This document shows, piece after piece, positions 46,989-60,424 of a stretch of 64,000 nucleotides of DNA (position 1 is its first letter; every line of letters starts with the position of its first letter). This stretch comes from Aeromonas tecta (GTDB taxonomy: Bacteria > Pseudomonadota > Gammaproteobacteria > Enterobacterales > Aeromonadaceae). Below the pieces are notes generated by a model. The model was not told the DNA's origin, did not search any database, and saw only the letters and a program-made list of their open reading frames with translations. Both the position numbers and the translations under genes were made by a program. The stretch lies in NCBI RefSeq assembly GCF_000820185.1, contig NZ_CDCA01000037.1, positions 36,652-100,651 of the forward strand, read 5' to 3'.

Positions 46989-47153
46989 ATACCCCGATAT
47001 AAAGGGCTCTCACCCTGCTTAGACCGGGCAGACCTGCGGCTCAGTGCTTCCCCTTCCCTCCCACCACCGCCCTCTACTTGTTTATCAAGCTGCCGGCTTC
47101 CCAAACATTGAGTAAGTGAATGCTGACACTATGAGTCTGCGAGCCTATGAAGT

Positions 47154-47235
47154 AGCAAGGCAGCAAGGCAGCAAGGCAGCAAGGCAGCAAGGCAGCAAGG
47201 CAGCAAGGCAGCAAGGCAGCAAGGCAGCAAGGCAG
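47154..47235. repeat. 8-bp tandem repeat (AGCAAGGC x 10)
   Basis: Ten perfect copies of AGCAAGGC plus AG, with no variant unit, between the two terminators that close nuo and purL. Such perfect short repeats usually vary in copy number by slippage. It lies in no gene. The rest of 46989-47260 shows nothing else supported. Confidence 0.97.
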
Positions 47236-47262
47236 GATGATTCATCCCCTCTTCTGCATCCA

Positions 47263-47291
47263 TAAAAAAACCGGCCACGAGGGCCGGTTTT
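47263..47291 (-). terminator. purL terminator
   Basis: CCGGCC (47271-47276) pairs with GGCCGG (47282-47287) around ACGAG; the A-run at 47263-47270 gives a U-tract on the leftward transcript. With flanks it is the reverse complement of the nuo terminator. Confidence 0.92.
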
Positions 47292-47317
47292 CATTGCTGC
47301 GAAGCGTGGGTCTGAGG

Positions 47318-51211
<3,894 letters not shown>

Positions 51212-51259
51212 ATACCTTCTCACCAAGTTTTAGAGTGTGGGGGGATTTGAGACGCGCGT

Positions 51260-51298
51260 ATTATAGGGATCCGCCTCACAACGGACAAACGTTTTTCT
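51260..51298 (-). promoter_or_regulatory. purL promoter with PurR-like box
   Basis: On the minus strand a perfect -10 TATAAT lies at 51265-51260, with TTGTCC at 51288-51283 as -35 (17-bp spacer). The segment 51283-51298 contains the PurR core CAAACGTTT and so overlaps the -35, as expected for repression by PurR. The match to the 16-bp consensus outside the core is poor (10 of 16). Confidence 0.6.
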
Positions 51299-51359
51299 CA
51301 TCCCGCGCGATGTGACTCGCTCCACACTCTCTGGTATAAAGGAGCCTCTTTTTTGACAA

Positions 51360-52865
51360 ATGCCGATTTTTTCAACAAGGGTACTCACCTACTTGCGCTG
51401 CATTTTTCGACTGATTATCGGGATCATGTTAACGCTGGCCCTCGCCGGCTGTGACTTCTATTCCCCCTCCAGCCAACTGGAACAGATCCGCCAACGGGGC
51501 GAGATCCGGGTTGGCACTATCTATGGCCCTACTTCCTATTACCAGCGCGACGACACCGCGCAGGGGTTCGATTACGAGCTGGCACAACACTATGCCGACT
51601 GGCTCGGCGTCAAGCTGACCATCATTCCCGCCTACAGCACCGCCGAACTGGTGGAGTTACTGGAGAAAGGCAAGCTGGATCTCGCCGCAGCCGCCATCGT
51701 GGTGACCCCGGAGCGGCGCGAGCTGTTTCGTTTCGGCCCTGGCTTCTATCAGGTTGCCCCGAAACTGGTCTATCGCAATGGTGCCCCCAAGCCCAAGGAT
51801 CTCGGCGATCTCAAGGGATCCATCGTGGTACCTGCCGGCTCCACCGGTGAAGATCTTCTGAAGCGACTCGCCAAGCAAAACCCCAATCTCGACTGGAGCG
51901 CCAATCGGGATGCGGATGTAGAAGAGCTGCTCAAGCAAGTCGCCGAAGGCACCATTGACTACACGGTGGTGCAGGATACGGTGCTGGCTCGTGCCCAGCG
52001 CTACTACCCCGAGCTCACCGAGGGGATGACCCTTGCCAAGAAGCAGGCCGTCGCCTGGGCCATGACCAAGCAGCCCGATGACAGCCTCTATGCCAGCATC
52101 ATCGACTTCTTTGGCCAACGTTTCATGGATGGCTCCATCGCCAAGCTCGATGAGAAGTATTTCGGCCACGTGCAGAACTTCGACTTCGTCGACACCCGCA
52201 CCTTCTTACAGCGCGCCAAGAGCCGGTTGCCCAAATATCAGGACCTGTTCCAGACCCACGCCAAGGATATCGACTGGCGTCTGCTGGCAGCCATCAGCTA
52301 TCAGGAATCCCACTGGGATCCGGAAGCGCGCTCCTACACTGGGGTGCGCGGCATGATGATGCTGACCGAGCCCACCGCCAAGGCGATGGGGGTCAGTGAC
52401 AGAACCCATCCGGAGGAGAGCATCAAGGGCGGTGCCCGTTACCTGCAGGAGATGATGGAGAAGGTGCCGGACTCGGTACCGGAGGACGAGAAGGTGTGGT
52501 TTGCTCTCACCGCCTACAACATCGGCTACGGCCACATGATGGATGCCCGCCGCCTGACCAAGCAACTCGGCAAGAATCCCGATGCCTGGAGCGACGTGAA
52601 AGAAGTGCTGCCGCTGCTGCAACAGGCCCGCTGGCACCGCAAGGTGCGCTACGGCTATGCCCGCGGTGGTGAGGCGCGCAACTACGTCAACAACGTGCGC
52701 CAGTATTACCAGAGCCTGCTCTGGCTCGACAACGAGCAACAGAAGGCGCAACGTCGCGAGGCACTGGATGAGGATGACAGCAGCGAACCCCATGATGCGC
52801 CTGTCACCAGTGGGGAACGCCCCACCATCATCGCCGAGGTGGTCAAGCAGATCATCGCCCCCTGA
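51360..52865 (+). CDS. mltF: Membrane-bound lytic murein transglycosylase F
   Basis: An outer-membrane lytic transglycosylase (501 aa). The N-terminal signal ends in a lipobox (LALAGC, Cys31), so it is a lipoprotein here. Residues about 40-270 form a periplasmic binding-protein-like module (GEIRVGTIYGPTSYY, FDYELAQHYADWLGVK). The C-terminal SLT domain has the catalytic Glu316 in AISYQESHWDPEARS, then GVRGMMMLTEPTAKAMGV and LTAYNIGYGH. The start at 51360 has no strong ribosome site; ATG 51426 would cut the signal. It diverges from purL. Confidence 0.93.
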   Translation: MPIFSTRVLTYLRCIFRLIIGIMLTLALAGCDFYSPSSQLEQIRQRGEIRVGTIYGPTSYYQRDDTAQGFDYELAQHYADWLGVKLTIIPAYSTAELVELLEKGKLDLAAAAIVVTPERRELFRFGPGFYQVAPKLVYRNGAPKPKDLGDLKGSIVVPAGSTGEDLLKRLAKQNPNLDWSANRDADVEELLKQVAEGTIDYTVVQDTVLARAQRYYPELTEGMTLAKKQAVAWAMTKQPDDSLYASIIDFFGQRFMDGSIAKLDEKYFGHVQNFDFVDTRTFLQRAKSRLPKYQDLFQTHAKDIDWRLLAAISYQESHWDPEARSYTGVRGMMMLTEPTAKAMGVSDRTHPEESIKGGARYLQEMMEKVPDSVPEDEKVWFALTAYNIGYGHMMDARRLTKQLGKNPDAWSDVKEVLPLLQQARWHRKVRYGYARGGEARNYVNNVRQYYQSLLWLDNEQQKAQRREALDEDDSSEPHDAPVTSGERPTIIAEVVKQIIAP

Positions 52866-53008
52866 GCCCGGCACACGTTTGTTTTTCGGGTGAGTTCTCT
52901 GTTACCATCCCACCAGACCTGAGCCTGTCTGAAGGGTGTTTATCGCAATCTATTCCTCAACTTGCGACAGCCCATCAGCAGCGCCAGGATGACCAGGGAG
53001 GAAACAAA

Positions 53009-53155
53009 ATGAGAACACGCAGAAGAGCCACGCTGGCCAGGAAAACCAAGTGTGCCTGGAGCCCCAGACGCAAGCTCAAGCTCAACGACATGAAACGCAA
53101 GATCTGGCGCCGCAATCGCTCCTACACCTTGCTGATTGCAGAGCACACAGAATAA
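53009..53155 (+). CDS. Small, very basic 48-residue ORF
   Basis: An ORF of 48 codons preceded by a strong ribosome site (GGGAGG, 6 nt before the ATG) and followed at once by a terminator. The product (starts MRTRRRATLARKTK, ends TLLIAEHTE) has about 17 Arg/Lys residues and one Cys, and no hydrophobic segment. I do not recognise a family. The compact package of ribosome site, ORF and terminator is good evidence that it is expressed; a role in nucleic-acid binding is only suggested by charge. Confidence 0.65.
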   Translation: MRTRRRATLARKTKCAWSPRRKLKLNDMKRKIWRRNRSYTLLIAEHTE

Positions 53156-53178
53156 ACCCGGCAATTGCCGGGTTTTTT
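53154..53178 (+). terminator. Terminator after 48-residue ORF
   Basis: A self-complementary CCCGGCAATTGCCGGG (53157-53172) followed by six T, directly after the stop codon. The A-run on the left is short. Confidence 0.85.
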
Positions 53179-53184
53179 AATACC

Positions 53185-53418
53185 TCATGCCGGCGTAGCC
53201 GGACTCACCTCAAAGATCACCCCTCGCTTCGACACCAGGCTGTTGCAGTGATTGCAGAAGTAATCCACGGCGCCGCAGGCTCGCAGGCGCTCAAGCTCAT
53301 GCTGGCAGGTCGGACACAGTGCCCGGATCCGATAATGCGCCTGGCACTGGGCGCAGCTCGTCTCGCTGCTGCGGCTGTCAAGCGTAGCGCTGCAGGTCGG
53401 GCAGATTGGCATGCTCAT
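53185..53418 (-). CDS. yfgJ: Zinc-ribbon protein YfgJ
   Basis: A small cytoplasmic protein (77 aa) with two zinc ribbons: CPTC with CAQC, and CPTCQ with CNHC. The sequence RACGAVDYFCNHCNSLVSKR is diagnostic of YfgJ. Its biochemical role is unknown. The ATG at 53418 is preceded by GAGGAG at a good distance. It follows der on the same strand, as in E. coli, but is separated from it by a terminator. Confidence 0.92.
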   Translation of the reverse strand: MSMPICPTCSATLDSRSSETSCAQCQAHYRIRALCPTCQHELERLRACGAVDYFCNHCNSLVSKRGVIFEVSPATPA

Positions 53419-53489
53419 GTTCGTCTCCTCTCAAAAGTCGATCTGCGATGAGTGGCCCCACGGCACATTGACCTTCCCCATTTTTAGCT

Positions 53490-53520
53490 GAAAAAAACGG
53501 CTGCCACCTGGGCAGCCGTT
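53490..53520 (-). terminator. der terminator
   Basis: AACGGCTGCC (53496-53505) pairs with GGCAGCCGTT (53511-53520), 5-nt loop; the A-run at 53491-53497 gives a U-tract on the leftward transcript. It lies just after the der stop and upstream of yfgJ. Confidence 0.88.
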
Positions 53521-53525
53521 CGGGC

Positions 53526-55031
53526 TTATTTCTTGCTCTTGGTGCGCGCCTTGAGCAGGCGGTCACGTTGCCGCTCCTGGCTCAGGGTCAGGGTATTCTT
53601 CCTGCCCTCGAACGGGTTGACCGACTCCTGGAATTCGACCCGGATCGGAGTACCCATGATCTTCAGGGACTTACGGAAGTAGTTGATGAGATACCGCTTA
53701 TAGGAATCTGGCAGATCGTTCAACTGGTTACCGTGGATCACGATACGCGGCGGGTTGTAACCACCGGCGTGAGCGTACTTCAGCTTGACCCGGCGACCGT
53801 TCACCATGGGCGGCTGGTGATCTTCCTGCGCCATCTGCATGATGCGGGTCAGCATGGCGGTGCTGGTACGGCGCGTGGCGGACTGGTAAGCCTCCTGGAT
53901 GGATTCGAACAGGTGGCCGACACCGCTGCCGTGCAGGGCGGAGATGAAGTGCACCCGGGCGAAGTCGATGAAGCCCAGACGTCGGTCCAGCTCGTTCTTC
54001 ACGTCCTCTTTGACCTTCTGATCCAGGCCGTCCCACTTGTTCACCACCAGCACCACGGAGCGGCCACTGTGCAGCACGAAGCCCAAAATGCTCAGGTCCT
54101 GATCGGTGATGGTCTCGCGCGCGTCGATCACCAGCAGACAGACGTTGGCATCCTCGATGGCCTTGAGGGTCTTGATGACGGAGAACTTCTCCACCGTCTC
54201 ATGCACCTTGCCACGACGACGTACACCGGCGGTATCGATGATCACGTACTTCTGCTCGTCACGCTCCATCGGGATATAGACGGAGTCGCGGGTGGTACCC
54301 GGCATGTCATAGACGATGACCCGGTCTTCACCCAGCATGCGGTTGGTCAGGGTCGACTTGCCGACGTTGGGGCGACCGACGATGGCAAACTTGATGGGCA
54401 AGTCGGCGAACGGGGTCTCCTTGGTGTCTTCCTTGGTATCCAGATCACCGGCGGCTACCATGCGCAGCAGGGCTTCTTCATCGAAGTCCTCTTCCAGTTC
54501 CTCTTGCGCATCTTCCCCGGCAGCGGCTTCGACCAGCTCTTCCAGATGGGGAGCCAATGCCAGCTCCAGCAGGCTCAGTACGCCACGACCGTGGGCCGCC
54601 GCGATCTGGTAGACCTCGCCCAGCGCCAGCGCATAGAACTCGGACACGGCGGAATCACCGTCGATGCCGTCGGTCTTGTTGGCGACCAGGAATACCTTCT
54701 TGTGGGTCTTGCGCAGGTGCTCGGCGATGGCCTGATCCGCGGCGGTCAGCCCGGCACGGGCATCCACCATGAACAGCACCACATCGGCTTCTTCGATGGC
54801 CAGCAGGGATTGCTCCGCCATCTTCAGCTCGATCCCTTCCTCGGTGCCATCGATACCGCCGGTATCGACCACGATAAATTCCAGCTCGCCCAACTTCGCC
54901 TGGCCGTATTTACGGTCGCGGGTCAGACCGGGGAAATCGGCAACCAGGGCGTCCCGTGTGCGGGTCAGGCGGTTAAACAGGGTGGATTTCCCCACATTGG
55001 GGCGGCCCACCAGGGCTACTACAGGAGTCAT
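53526..55031 (-). CDS. der: Ribosome biogenesis GTPase Der (EngA)
   Basis: An essential GTPase (501 aa) needed for 50S assembly. Two tandem G domains are visible: the first with GRPNVGKST at the N-terminus, DTGGIDG and NKTDGID; the second with GRPNVGKST near residue 216, [10 protein letters not shown] and NKWDGLD. An acidic linker ([14 protein letters not shown]) joins them, and a KH-like domain closes the protein. It is the last gene of the hisS-yfgM-bamB-der block. Confidence 0.98.
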   Translation of the reverse strand: MTPVVALVGRPNVGKSTLFNRLTRTRDALVADFPGLTRDRKYGQAKLGELEFIVVDTGGIDGTEEGIELKMAEQSLLAIEEADVVLFMVDARAGLTAADQAIAEHLRKTHKKVFLVANKTDGIDGDSAVSEFYALALGEVYQIAAAHGRGVLSLLELALAPHLEELVEAAAGEDAQEELEEDFDEEALLRMVAAGDLDTKEDTKETPFADLPIKFAIVGRPNVGKSTLTNRMLGEDRVIVYDMPGTTRDSVYIPMERDEQKYVIIDTAGVRRRGKVHETVEKFSVIKTLKAIEDANVCLLVIDARETITDQDLSILGFVLHSGRSVVLVVNKWDGLDQKVKEDVKNELDRRLGFIDFARVHFISALHGSGVGHLFESIQEAYQSATRRTSTAMLTRIMQMAQEDHQPPMVNGRRVKLKYAHAGGYNPPRIVIHGNQLNDLPDSYKRYLINYFRKSLKIMGTPIRVEFQESVNPFEGRKNTLTLSQERQRDRLLKARTKSKK

Positions 55032-55105
55032 AAAAGCCTCATTCTCAAGACGACAAAGGCTCCGGGTCCGAAGACCAGGAGCCGGATATTCACATTGAAG
55101 GGTGA

Positions 55106-56290
55106 TCAGGGACGCGCGAGGGCGTACAACTTACCACCACGGCTCTGCACATACAGGGTGTCACCGTCCACCAGGGGGGCGGCATAGAGACCACTGCTGT
55201 CGAGCTGCTGCATGGCCTTGATAGTACCGTCGGTACGATCCAGCCAATACAGGTAACCTTCCACATCGCCCACCACCACATAGTCACCGAAGATGACCGG
55301 GGCGGTAACGCTGCGATTCTCCAGCTGGGTATTGGACCACAGCTCCAGTCCATTGCGCCTGTCCACCGCGAACAGGTGGCTGCGGCTGTCGGTCAGCACG
55401 ATGGCGTTGCCGGTGACGGCCAGGTCACGATAGCCGGAATACTTGCGCTTCCACACCTCGTCTCCGGTCATCAGCTTGCGCGCCATCAACTGACCATTGT
55501 AGGCGATGGCATAGAGCTCATCACCGGCGATCAGCGGCGTGGCATCCACATCCACCATGCGATCCAGCTCGGTCGCACCCCGTGGATCAGCCACCTTGGA
55601 CTGACGAACCGGCTGACCGTTGCTCAGCAGAGCGATGCCGACCTTGCCATCGGCGCGGCCGTACAGCACGGCGCCGTTGGTGATGACGGGCGCACCAGCA
55701 CTGCGCAGGGTCAGCGGCGGCTGCTCTTCAGACAGGGTCCACTGCTGCTTGCCCTCGTCGGTATCGAGCGCGATCAGGCGACCCGAGGTGGTCAACACCA
55801 CGACCCGACCATCTTCGACGGCGGGACTGGCGACCACTTCACCCGGCACCTTGGTCTGCCACAGCACTTCCCCGTCCGCTTCGTTCAGGGCGTAGACTAC
55901 CCCGTTCTCGGAGCCGAGGAACAGCTTGCCGTAGCGAGACACCAGACCGCCGGAGAGACGGGCACTGCGCTTGTCGACGTTGACCGGCAAGTCCGCCAAG
56001 TCCACGCTCCACAGCACCTTGCCACTCTTGCGATCGAAGGCGGTGACATCACCATCACGGGCGGCGGCATAGATATGATCTTCTTCAACCACAGGCTTTA
56101 GCTGGGAGTAGAAATCACCGATGCCATCGCCGACGGAGGAAGACCACTGGGTATCGGCGGAGAACGCCGATTCCACCACCGGCAGCGGCGCCATCGGGGT
56201 CAGGTCTTCTTCCGAGCTAAACAGGGAGCAGCCCTGCAACGCCAGAGAGACGGCGGCGCCGAGCGCCAGTCGTTTGTACAGATTACGCAT
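55106..56290 (-). CDS. bamB: Outer-membrane assembly lipoprotein BamB
   Basis: A periplasmic lipoprotein (394 aa) of the BAM complex. The signal ends in LALQGC (Cys21), and the mature part forms an eight-blade PQQ-type beta-propeller, seen as repeated segments such as [34 protein letters not shown] and [16 protein letters not shown] chose ATG 56290 with GAGG upstream; it overlaps the yfgM stop by 8 nt. Other BAM genes are elsewhere. Confidence 0.97.
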   Translation of the reverse strand: MRNLYKRLALGAAVSLALQGCSLFSSEEDLTPMAPLPVVESAFSADTQWSSSVGDGIGDFYSQLKPVVEEDHIYAAARDGDVTAFDRKSGKVLWSVDLADLPVNVDKRSARLSGGLVSRYGKLFLGSENGVVYALNEADGEVLWQTKVPGEVVASPAVEDGRVVVLTTSGRLIALDTDEGKQQWTLSEEQPPLTLRSAGAPVITNGAVLYGRADGKVGIALLSNGQPVRQSKVADPRGATELDRMVDVDATPLIAGDELYAIAYNGQLMARKLMTGDEVWKRKYSGYRDLAVTGNAIVLTDSRSHLFAVDRRNGLELWSNTQLENRSVTAPVIFGDYVVVGDVEGYLYWLDRTDGTIKAMQQLDSSGLYAAPLVDGDTLYVQSRGGKLYALARP

Positions 56291-56933
56291 CAGGTGCCTC
56301 ACCCGCAGTCACGGCTGGCAGCGCCAGATCGTCCATCTTCAGCTTGAGCTCGGCGCTCGCCTGCAGGCCACCGGCATCGGCCGCTGCCTGATAGGCGTCA
56401 CGGGCTTCTTCCGGCTTGCCCTGCTTGAGCAGCACGTCGCCACGGGCTTCCGCGACCTGAGCCTTGAAGGCATCGTTGTTGATCTTGCCAAGCTGGGCCA
56501 GCGCCTCGTCAGCCTTGCCTTGATCGTTCAGCACGCGGGCCAGACGCAGGGCGGCGATGGGGCGGATGGCTTCATCGCCGTTGGCAGCCACGTCGGTCAG
56601 CTGCTCAACGGCCAGATCCAGCTTGTTGGCCTTGACCGCAGCGCCTGCCAGCTGCAGGGCAGCCAGTTCGGCGTAAGCATCACCCTTGTGGGCGGTGATG
56701 AAGTTCTTCGCCTGTTCCAGAGCGGCATCGTCGCCCTTGGCCAGCTGGGTCGTCATCTCGTTGTAAGCCTGGGAGGCAGTTTCCTGGCTGGTCAGCTGGT
56801 GCGCGTTGTAATAGCGCCAGCCAAACAGACCGACCAGACCGATCACAGTCCCTGCAAGTACCGAGGTCCCGTTCTCTTTCCACCAGCTCTTGATGACTTC
56901 GACCTGTTGTTCTTCGGTGGTATAGACTTCCAC
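56283..56933 (-). CDS. yfgM: YfgM, TPR-like ancillary SecYEG protein
   Basis: An inner-membrane protein (216 aa) with one helix (about residues 22-40, SVLAGTVIGLVGLFGWRYY) and a periplasmic TPR-like domain. It partners PpiD at the SecYEG translocon in E. coli. The N-terminus MEVYTTEEQQVEVIKSWWKENG is diagnostic. It starts 3 nt after the hisS stop and overlaps bamB. Confidence 0.95.
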   Translation of the reverse strand: MEVYTTEEQQVEVIKSWWKENGTSVLAGTVIGLVGLFGWRYYNAHQLTSQETASQAYNEMTTQLAKGDDAALEQAKNFITAHKGDAYAELAALQLAGAAVKANKLDLAVEQLTDVAANGDEAIRPIAALRLARVLNDQGKADEALAQLGKINNDAFKAQVAEARGDVLLKQGKPEEARDAYQAAADAGGLQASAELKLKMDDLALPAVTAGEAPDA

Positions 56934-56936
56934 AGC

Positions 56937-58214
56937 TTACTCTCCTTTAGCTGCCAGCAGGGCGATGGCGGCATCAACCTTGACGGTCTGTTGCTCGGCC
57001 TGGCCACGTAGATACTTGATGGTGATTTCCCCGCTTTGCACCTCGGTCTCACCGAGGATCAGAGCAATGGCCGCGCCGCTCTTGTCGGCACGCTTGAGTT
57101 GTTTCTTGAAGTTACCGCCACCACAGTGGCTCATCAGCCGCAAGTCCGGCAGCGCATCACGCAGCCGCTCGGCCAACTGGAAGCCCGCTTGTTCGGTGCC
57201 CTCACCCACCATGGCCAGGTAGACATCGACCGCTGGACGGATATCGGTATTGAGCTCGAGGGTTTCGAGCATCAGCACCAGTCGCTCCATGCCCATGGCA
57301 AAGCCGACCGCCGGGGTCGCTTGACCACCGAGCTGCTCCACCAGGCCGTCGTAACGACCACCGGCACAGACGGTGCCCTGGGCACCCAAGCTGTTGGTGA
57401 CCCACTCGAACACGGTGAGGTTGTAGTAGTCGAGACCACGGACCAATCGCTCGTTCACCTCAAACTGGATGCCGGCCGAGGTGAGCAGCGCCTTGAGCCC
57501 TTCGAAATGAGCCAGGCTCGCCTCGCCCAGGTGATCGAACAGACGCGGCGCGTTGACCAGAATGGCCTGCACCTTCTCGTCCTTGGAGTCGAGCACCCTC
57601 AGCGGGTTGCTGTACATGCGGCGCTGGCTCTCTTCGTCCAGCTGATCCTTGTACTGCTCCAGATAGGCGATCAGCGCATCGCGATAAGCGGCACGCTCCT
57701 CGCTCTGACCCAGGGTGTTGAGCTGCAGGGTCACGTGATCCTGAATGCCAAACAGACGCCACAGACGGTGAGTCAGCATGATGAGCTCGGCATCGATGTC
57801 CGGCCCGTTGATGCCAAACAGCTCGACCCCGAACTGATGGAACTGACGATAACGGCCCTTCTGGGGACGCTCGTGACGGAACATGGGACCCATGTACCAC
57901 ATCCGGCGTTCCTGGTTATAGAGCAAGCCGTGCTCGATACCGGCACGCACGCAGCTGGCGGTCCCTTCCGGGCGCAGGCTCAGGCTGTCGCCGTTGCGAT
58001 CCTCGAAGCTGTACATCTCTTTTTCGACCACATCGGTCACTTCACCGATGGCGCGTTTGAACAGATGAGTCTGTTCGACGATAGGCATGCGCACTTCGCT
58101 GTAGCCATAGCTGGCCACGACCTGGCGCAGGATCTGTTCCACTTTCTGCCATACCGGGCTCTGCTCCGGCAGGCAATCATTCATACCGCGAATTGCTTGG
58201 ATCTGTTTTGCCAC
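56937..58214 (-). CDS. hisS: Histidyl-tRNA synthetase
   Basis: A class II aminoacyl-tRNA synthetase (425 aa). The N-terminus [19 protein letters not shown] is typical; motif 2 is [21 protein letters not shown]; the histidine-specific motifs are [13 protein letters not shown] and [14 protein letters not shown]; and the C-terminal anticodon-binding domain follows. It lies between ispG (with a terminator-like stem between them) and yfgM. Confidence 0.98.
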   Translation of the reverse strand: MAKQIQAIRGMNDCLPEQSPVWQKVEQILRQVVASYGYSEVRMPIVEQTHLFKRAIGEVTDVVEKEMYSFEDRNGDSLSLRPEGTASCVRAGIEHGLLYNQERRMWYMGPMFRHERPQKGRYRQFHQFGVELFGINGPDIDAELIMLTHRLWRLFGIQDHVTLQLNTLGQSEERAAYRDALIAYLEQYKDQLDEESQRRMYSNPLRVLDSKDEKVQAILVNAPRLFDHLGEASLAHFEGLKALLTSAGIQFEVNERLVRGLDYYNLTVFEWVTNSLGAQGTVCAGGRYDGLVEQLGGQATPAVGFAMGMERLVLMLETLELNTDIRPAVDVYLAMVGEGTEQAGFQLAERLRDALPDLRLMSHCGGGNFKKQLKRADKSGAAIALILGETEVQSGEITIKYLRGQAEQQTVKVDAAIALLAAKGE

Positions 58215-58323
58215 GTTGCTACTCGAGAAAAAGACGTGAAATTTGGCCGCATTATAGGGATTTTCGACCCCGAGGTAAAATCAGGGTGCCCAGATACGGG
58301 ATTTAAAATCAACTACCTAAAGT

Positions 58324-58346
58324 CGGGGCCACCCCAGGTGGCCCCG
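58324..58346 (-). terminator. GC stem between ispG and hisS
   Basis: CGGGGCCACC (58324-58333) pairs with GGTGGCCCCG (58337-58346) with a 3-nt loop just after the ispG stop. The U-tract on the leftward strand is weak, so it may only partly stop transcription into hisS. Confidence 0.6.
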
Positions 58347-58368
58347 CTCTGGTTGAAGCCTGAGTGGT

Positions 58369-59484
58369 TCAACCCTTGTCTATCTGGATCTGGTTGGCCG
58401 GATCCAGCATGGCCGCCCGGGCACGGATGCGCCGCTCCAGGGTCGGAATGAGATCCTTGTTGTCGAGCCGATCGACTCGCTGGCCACCCTCATAGAAAGC
58501 GCTCTTGTTGGCGGCGCCCGCGAGCCCGAGATCCGAGACCAGCGCCTCGCCCGGGCCATTGACCACGCAACCGATGATGGAAACATCCATCGGGGTGATG
58601 ATGTCTTCCAACCGCTCTTCCAGGGCGTTCACCGTGCTTATCACATCAAACTCCTGGCGAGAGCAGGAGGGACAGGCGATGAAGTTGATGCCACGGGAGC
58701 GGATGCGCAAGGATTTGAGAATGTCGAAACCGACCTTGACCTCTTCCACCGGATCGGCTGCCAGCGAGATGCGGATGGTATCGCCGATACCATCGACCAG
58801 CAGCATGCCCAGCCCGATGGCGGATTTCACCGCACCGGCGCGGAATCCGCCCGCCTCGGTAATACCGAGGTGCAGCGGCTGCTCGATCTGCTTGGCCAGC
58901 AGACGGTAAGCGCCCACCGCAAGAAACACATCGGATGCCTTGACGCTCACCTTGAAGTTGTCAAAGTTGAGGCGATCCAGGTAATCCACGTGGCGCATGG
59001 CCGATTCGAGCAGCGCCTCGGGGGTCGGCTCGCCGTATTTTTCCTGGATGTCCCGCTCCAGCGAGCCACCGTTGACGCCGATGCGGATCGGGATGTTGTA
59101 GTGGCGCGCGCAATCGACCACGGCACGCACCCGCTCCTCGTTACCGATGTTGCCCGGGTTGATACGCAGGCAGTCGGCACCGTATTCGGCCACTTTCAGG
59201 GCGATACGGTAGTCGAAGTGGATGTCGGCAACGATGGGGATGCGGGTCTGTTGTTTGATGAGCTTGAAGGCTTCTGCCGCTTCCATGGTCGGCACCGAGA
59301 CCCGGACGATATCCGCCCCCACCCGCTCGATCCGCTGGATCTGCTCGACGGTGGCGGCCACGTCAGTGGTCTTGGTGTTGGTCATGGTCTGTACCGTGAT
59401 GGGGGCATTGCCCCCAACCGGTACATTGCCGACCATGATCTGCTTGGACTTGCGACGAATAATGGGGGATTCGTGAGCGGACAT
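58369..59484 (-). CDS. ispG: HMBPP synthase IspG (GcpE)
   Basis: The [4Fe-4S] enzyme (371 aa) that converts MEcPP to HMBPP in the MEP isoprenoid pathway. The N-terminal TIM-barrel half contains [18 protein letters not shown], and the cluster ligands are in [10 protein letters not shown] and [10 protein letters not shown]. It follows rodZ by 10 nt, as in E. coli. Confidence 0.98.
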   Translation of the reverse strand: MSAHESPIIRRKSKQIMVGNVPVGGNAPITVQTMTNTKTTDVAATVEQIQRIERVGADIVRVSVPTMEAAEAFKLIKQQTRIPIVADIHFDYRIALKVAEYGADCLRINPGNIGNEERVRAVVDCARHYNIPIRIGVNGGSLERDIQEKYGEPTPEALLESAMRHVDYLDRLNFDNFKVSVKASDVFLAVGAYRLLAKQIEQPLHLGITEAGGFRAGAVKSAIGLGMLLVDGIGDTIRISLAADPVEEVKVGFDILKSLRIRSRGINFIACPSCSRQEFDVISTVNALEERLEDIITPMDVSIIGCVVNGPGEALVSDLGLAGAANKSAFYEGGQRVDRLDNKDLIPTLERRIRARAAMLDPANQIQIDKG

Positions 59485-59494
59485 GGCGGACTGA

Positions 59495-60424
59495 TTACTC
59501 CTGCGGCAGTGAGAAGCGAGCAGTCCGGCCGTTATTGTAACGGCTCATGTCAAAGGACTTGCCCTGATATTCGAGATTGACCGCCATGGGCGCGCCAACG
59601 ATGAATTTGAGTGGCTCGGGTCCTTCCAGCACAAGTTCGTCATTTGCCTTCTTCAGACCGCTGAACAGGGTCTTGCCGTTGGCATCCTTGACATCCAGCC
59701 AGCAGTCGGCGGTGAAGCTCAATTTGAGCTGAGGCACCTTACCAGGCTCGGTGGTGGCTTCATCGGCCGGGGCCGCTGTCTCAACCGGCGCAGACGCATC
59801 GGTCGTCACGGCGGCACTGGTCTCAACCACGGCCGGCGCGGCTGTGACTGCGCCACTCACCACGGGATCGACGGCAATGGCCACGGCTTCAGATACGACG
59901 GGCAACACAGGGTCAGCCACATCCACCGACGCGGCATTGACACTTGGCATATTGCCGGTCGTGCCCATCTCGGTCGCGGCCAGCGCGTCGTCACCGGCAG
60001 AGCGGCGCGCCGTGCTTTGCCACCACCAGGCGATCGACAGTGCAACAAGCACCAGGATCACCAGCCAGGTCACCACCTTGAGCCGACTGTCGTTGGCTTG
60101 CTGGCGGGAACGGCGAGAGAAACTCTGCATGTCGATGTTGTCGGGTGGCGTCAATCCCAGCTTGTCATAAGCGGCCAGAATGGTCTGTTCGGGAATACCG
60201 ACCAGCTTGGCATAGGTTCTCAGATAACCGCGGATGAAGGTATGGGAGGTATGTTTGTTATACGAATCCGATTCTATCTCTGCGATCAGGGTCAGACGAA
60301 GGTGAATGCGAGACGCAACTTGCTCTCGTGTCCAGCCAAGCTGTTCACGGGCGTTGCGCAGCAGTTGGCCTGGGCCCACTGCCTGGGAGTCGTCTTGAGA
60401 GTCGTGTGGCTTTTCAGTAGTCAT
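59495..60424 (-). CDS. rodZ: Cytoskeleton protein RodZ
   Basis: An inner-membrane protein (309 aa) linking MreB to the elongasome. It has an N-terminal HTH (residues about 15-85, [30 protein letters not shown]) that binds MreB, a basic stretch, one helix (about 118-135) and a periplasmic tail with a Pro/Ala/Thr-rich linker and a beta domain ([22 protein letters not shown]). It overlaps the pilW stop by 11 nt and precedes ispG. Confidence 0.96.
   Translation of the reverse strand: MTTEKPHDSQDDSQAVGPGQLLRNAREQLGWTREQVASRIHLRLTLIAEIESDSYNKHTSHTFIRGYLRTYAKLVGIPEQTILAAYDKLGLTPPDNIDMQSFSRRSRQQANDSRLKVVTWLVILVLVALSIAWWWQSTARRSAGDDALAATEMGTTGNMPSVNAASVDVADPVLPVVSEAVAIAVDPVVSGAVTAAPAVVETSAAVTTDASAPVETAAPADEATTEPGKVPQLKLSFTADCWLDVKDANGKTLFSGLKKANDELVLEGPEPLKFIVGAPMAVNLEYQGKSFDMSRYNNGRTARFSLPQE

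Noticed and set aside
47154..47235. CRISPR array
   Set aside because: The unit is only 8 bp with no spacers and no cas genes nearby; it is a simple tandem repeat.
52940..53164. Open frame antisense to the 48-residue ORF
   Set aside because: The plus-strand ORF has the ribosome site and terminator; the minus frame has neither.
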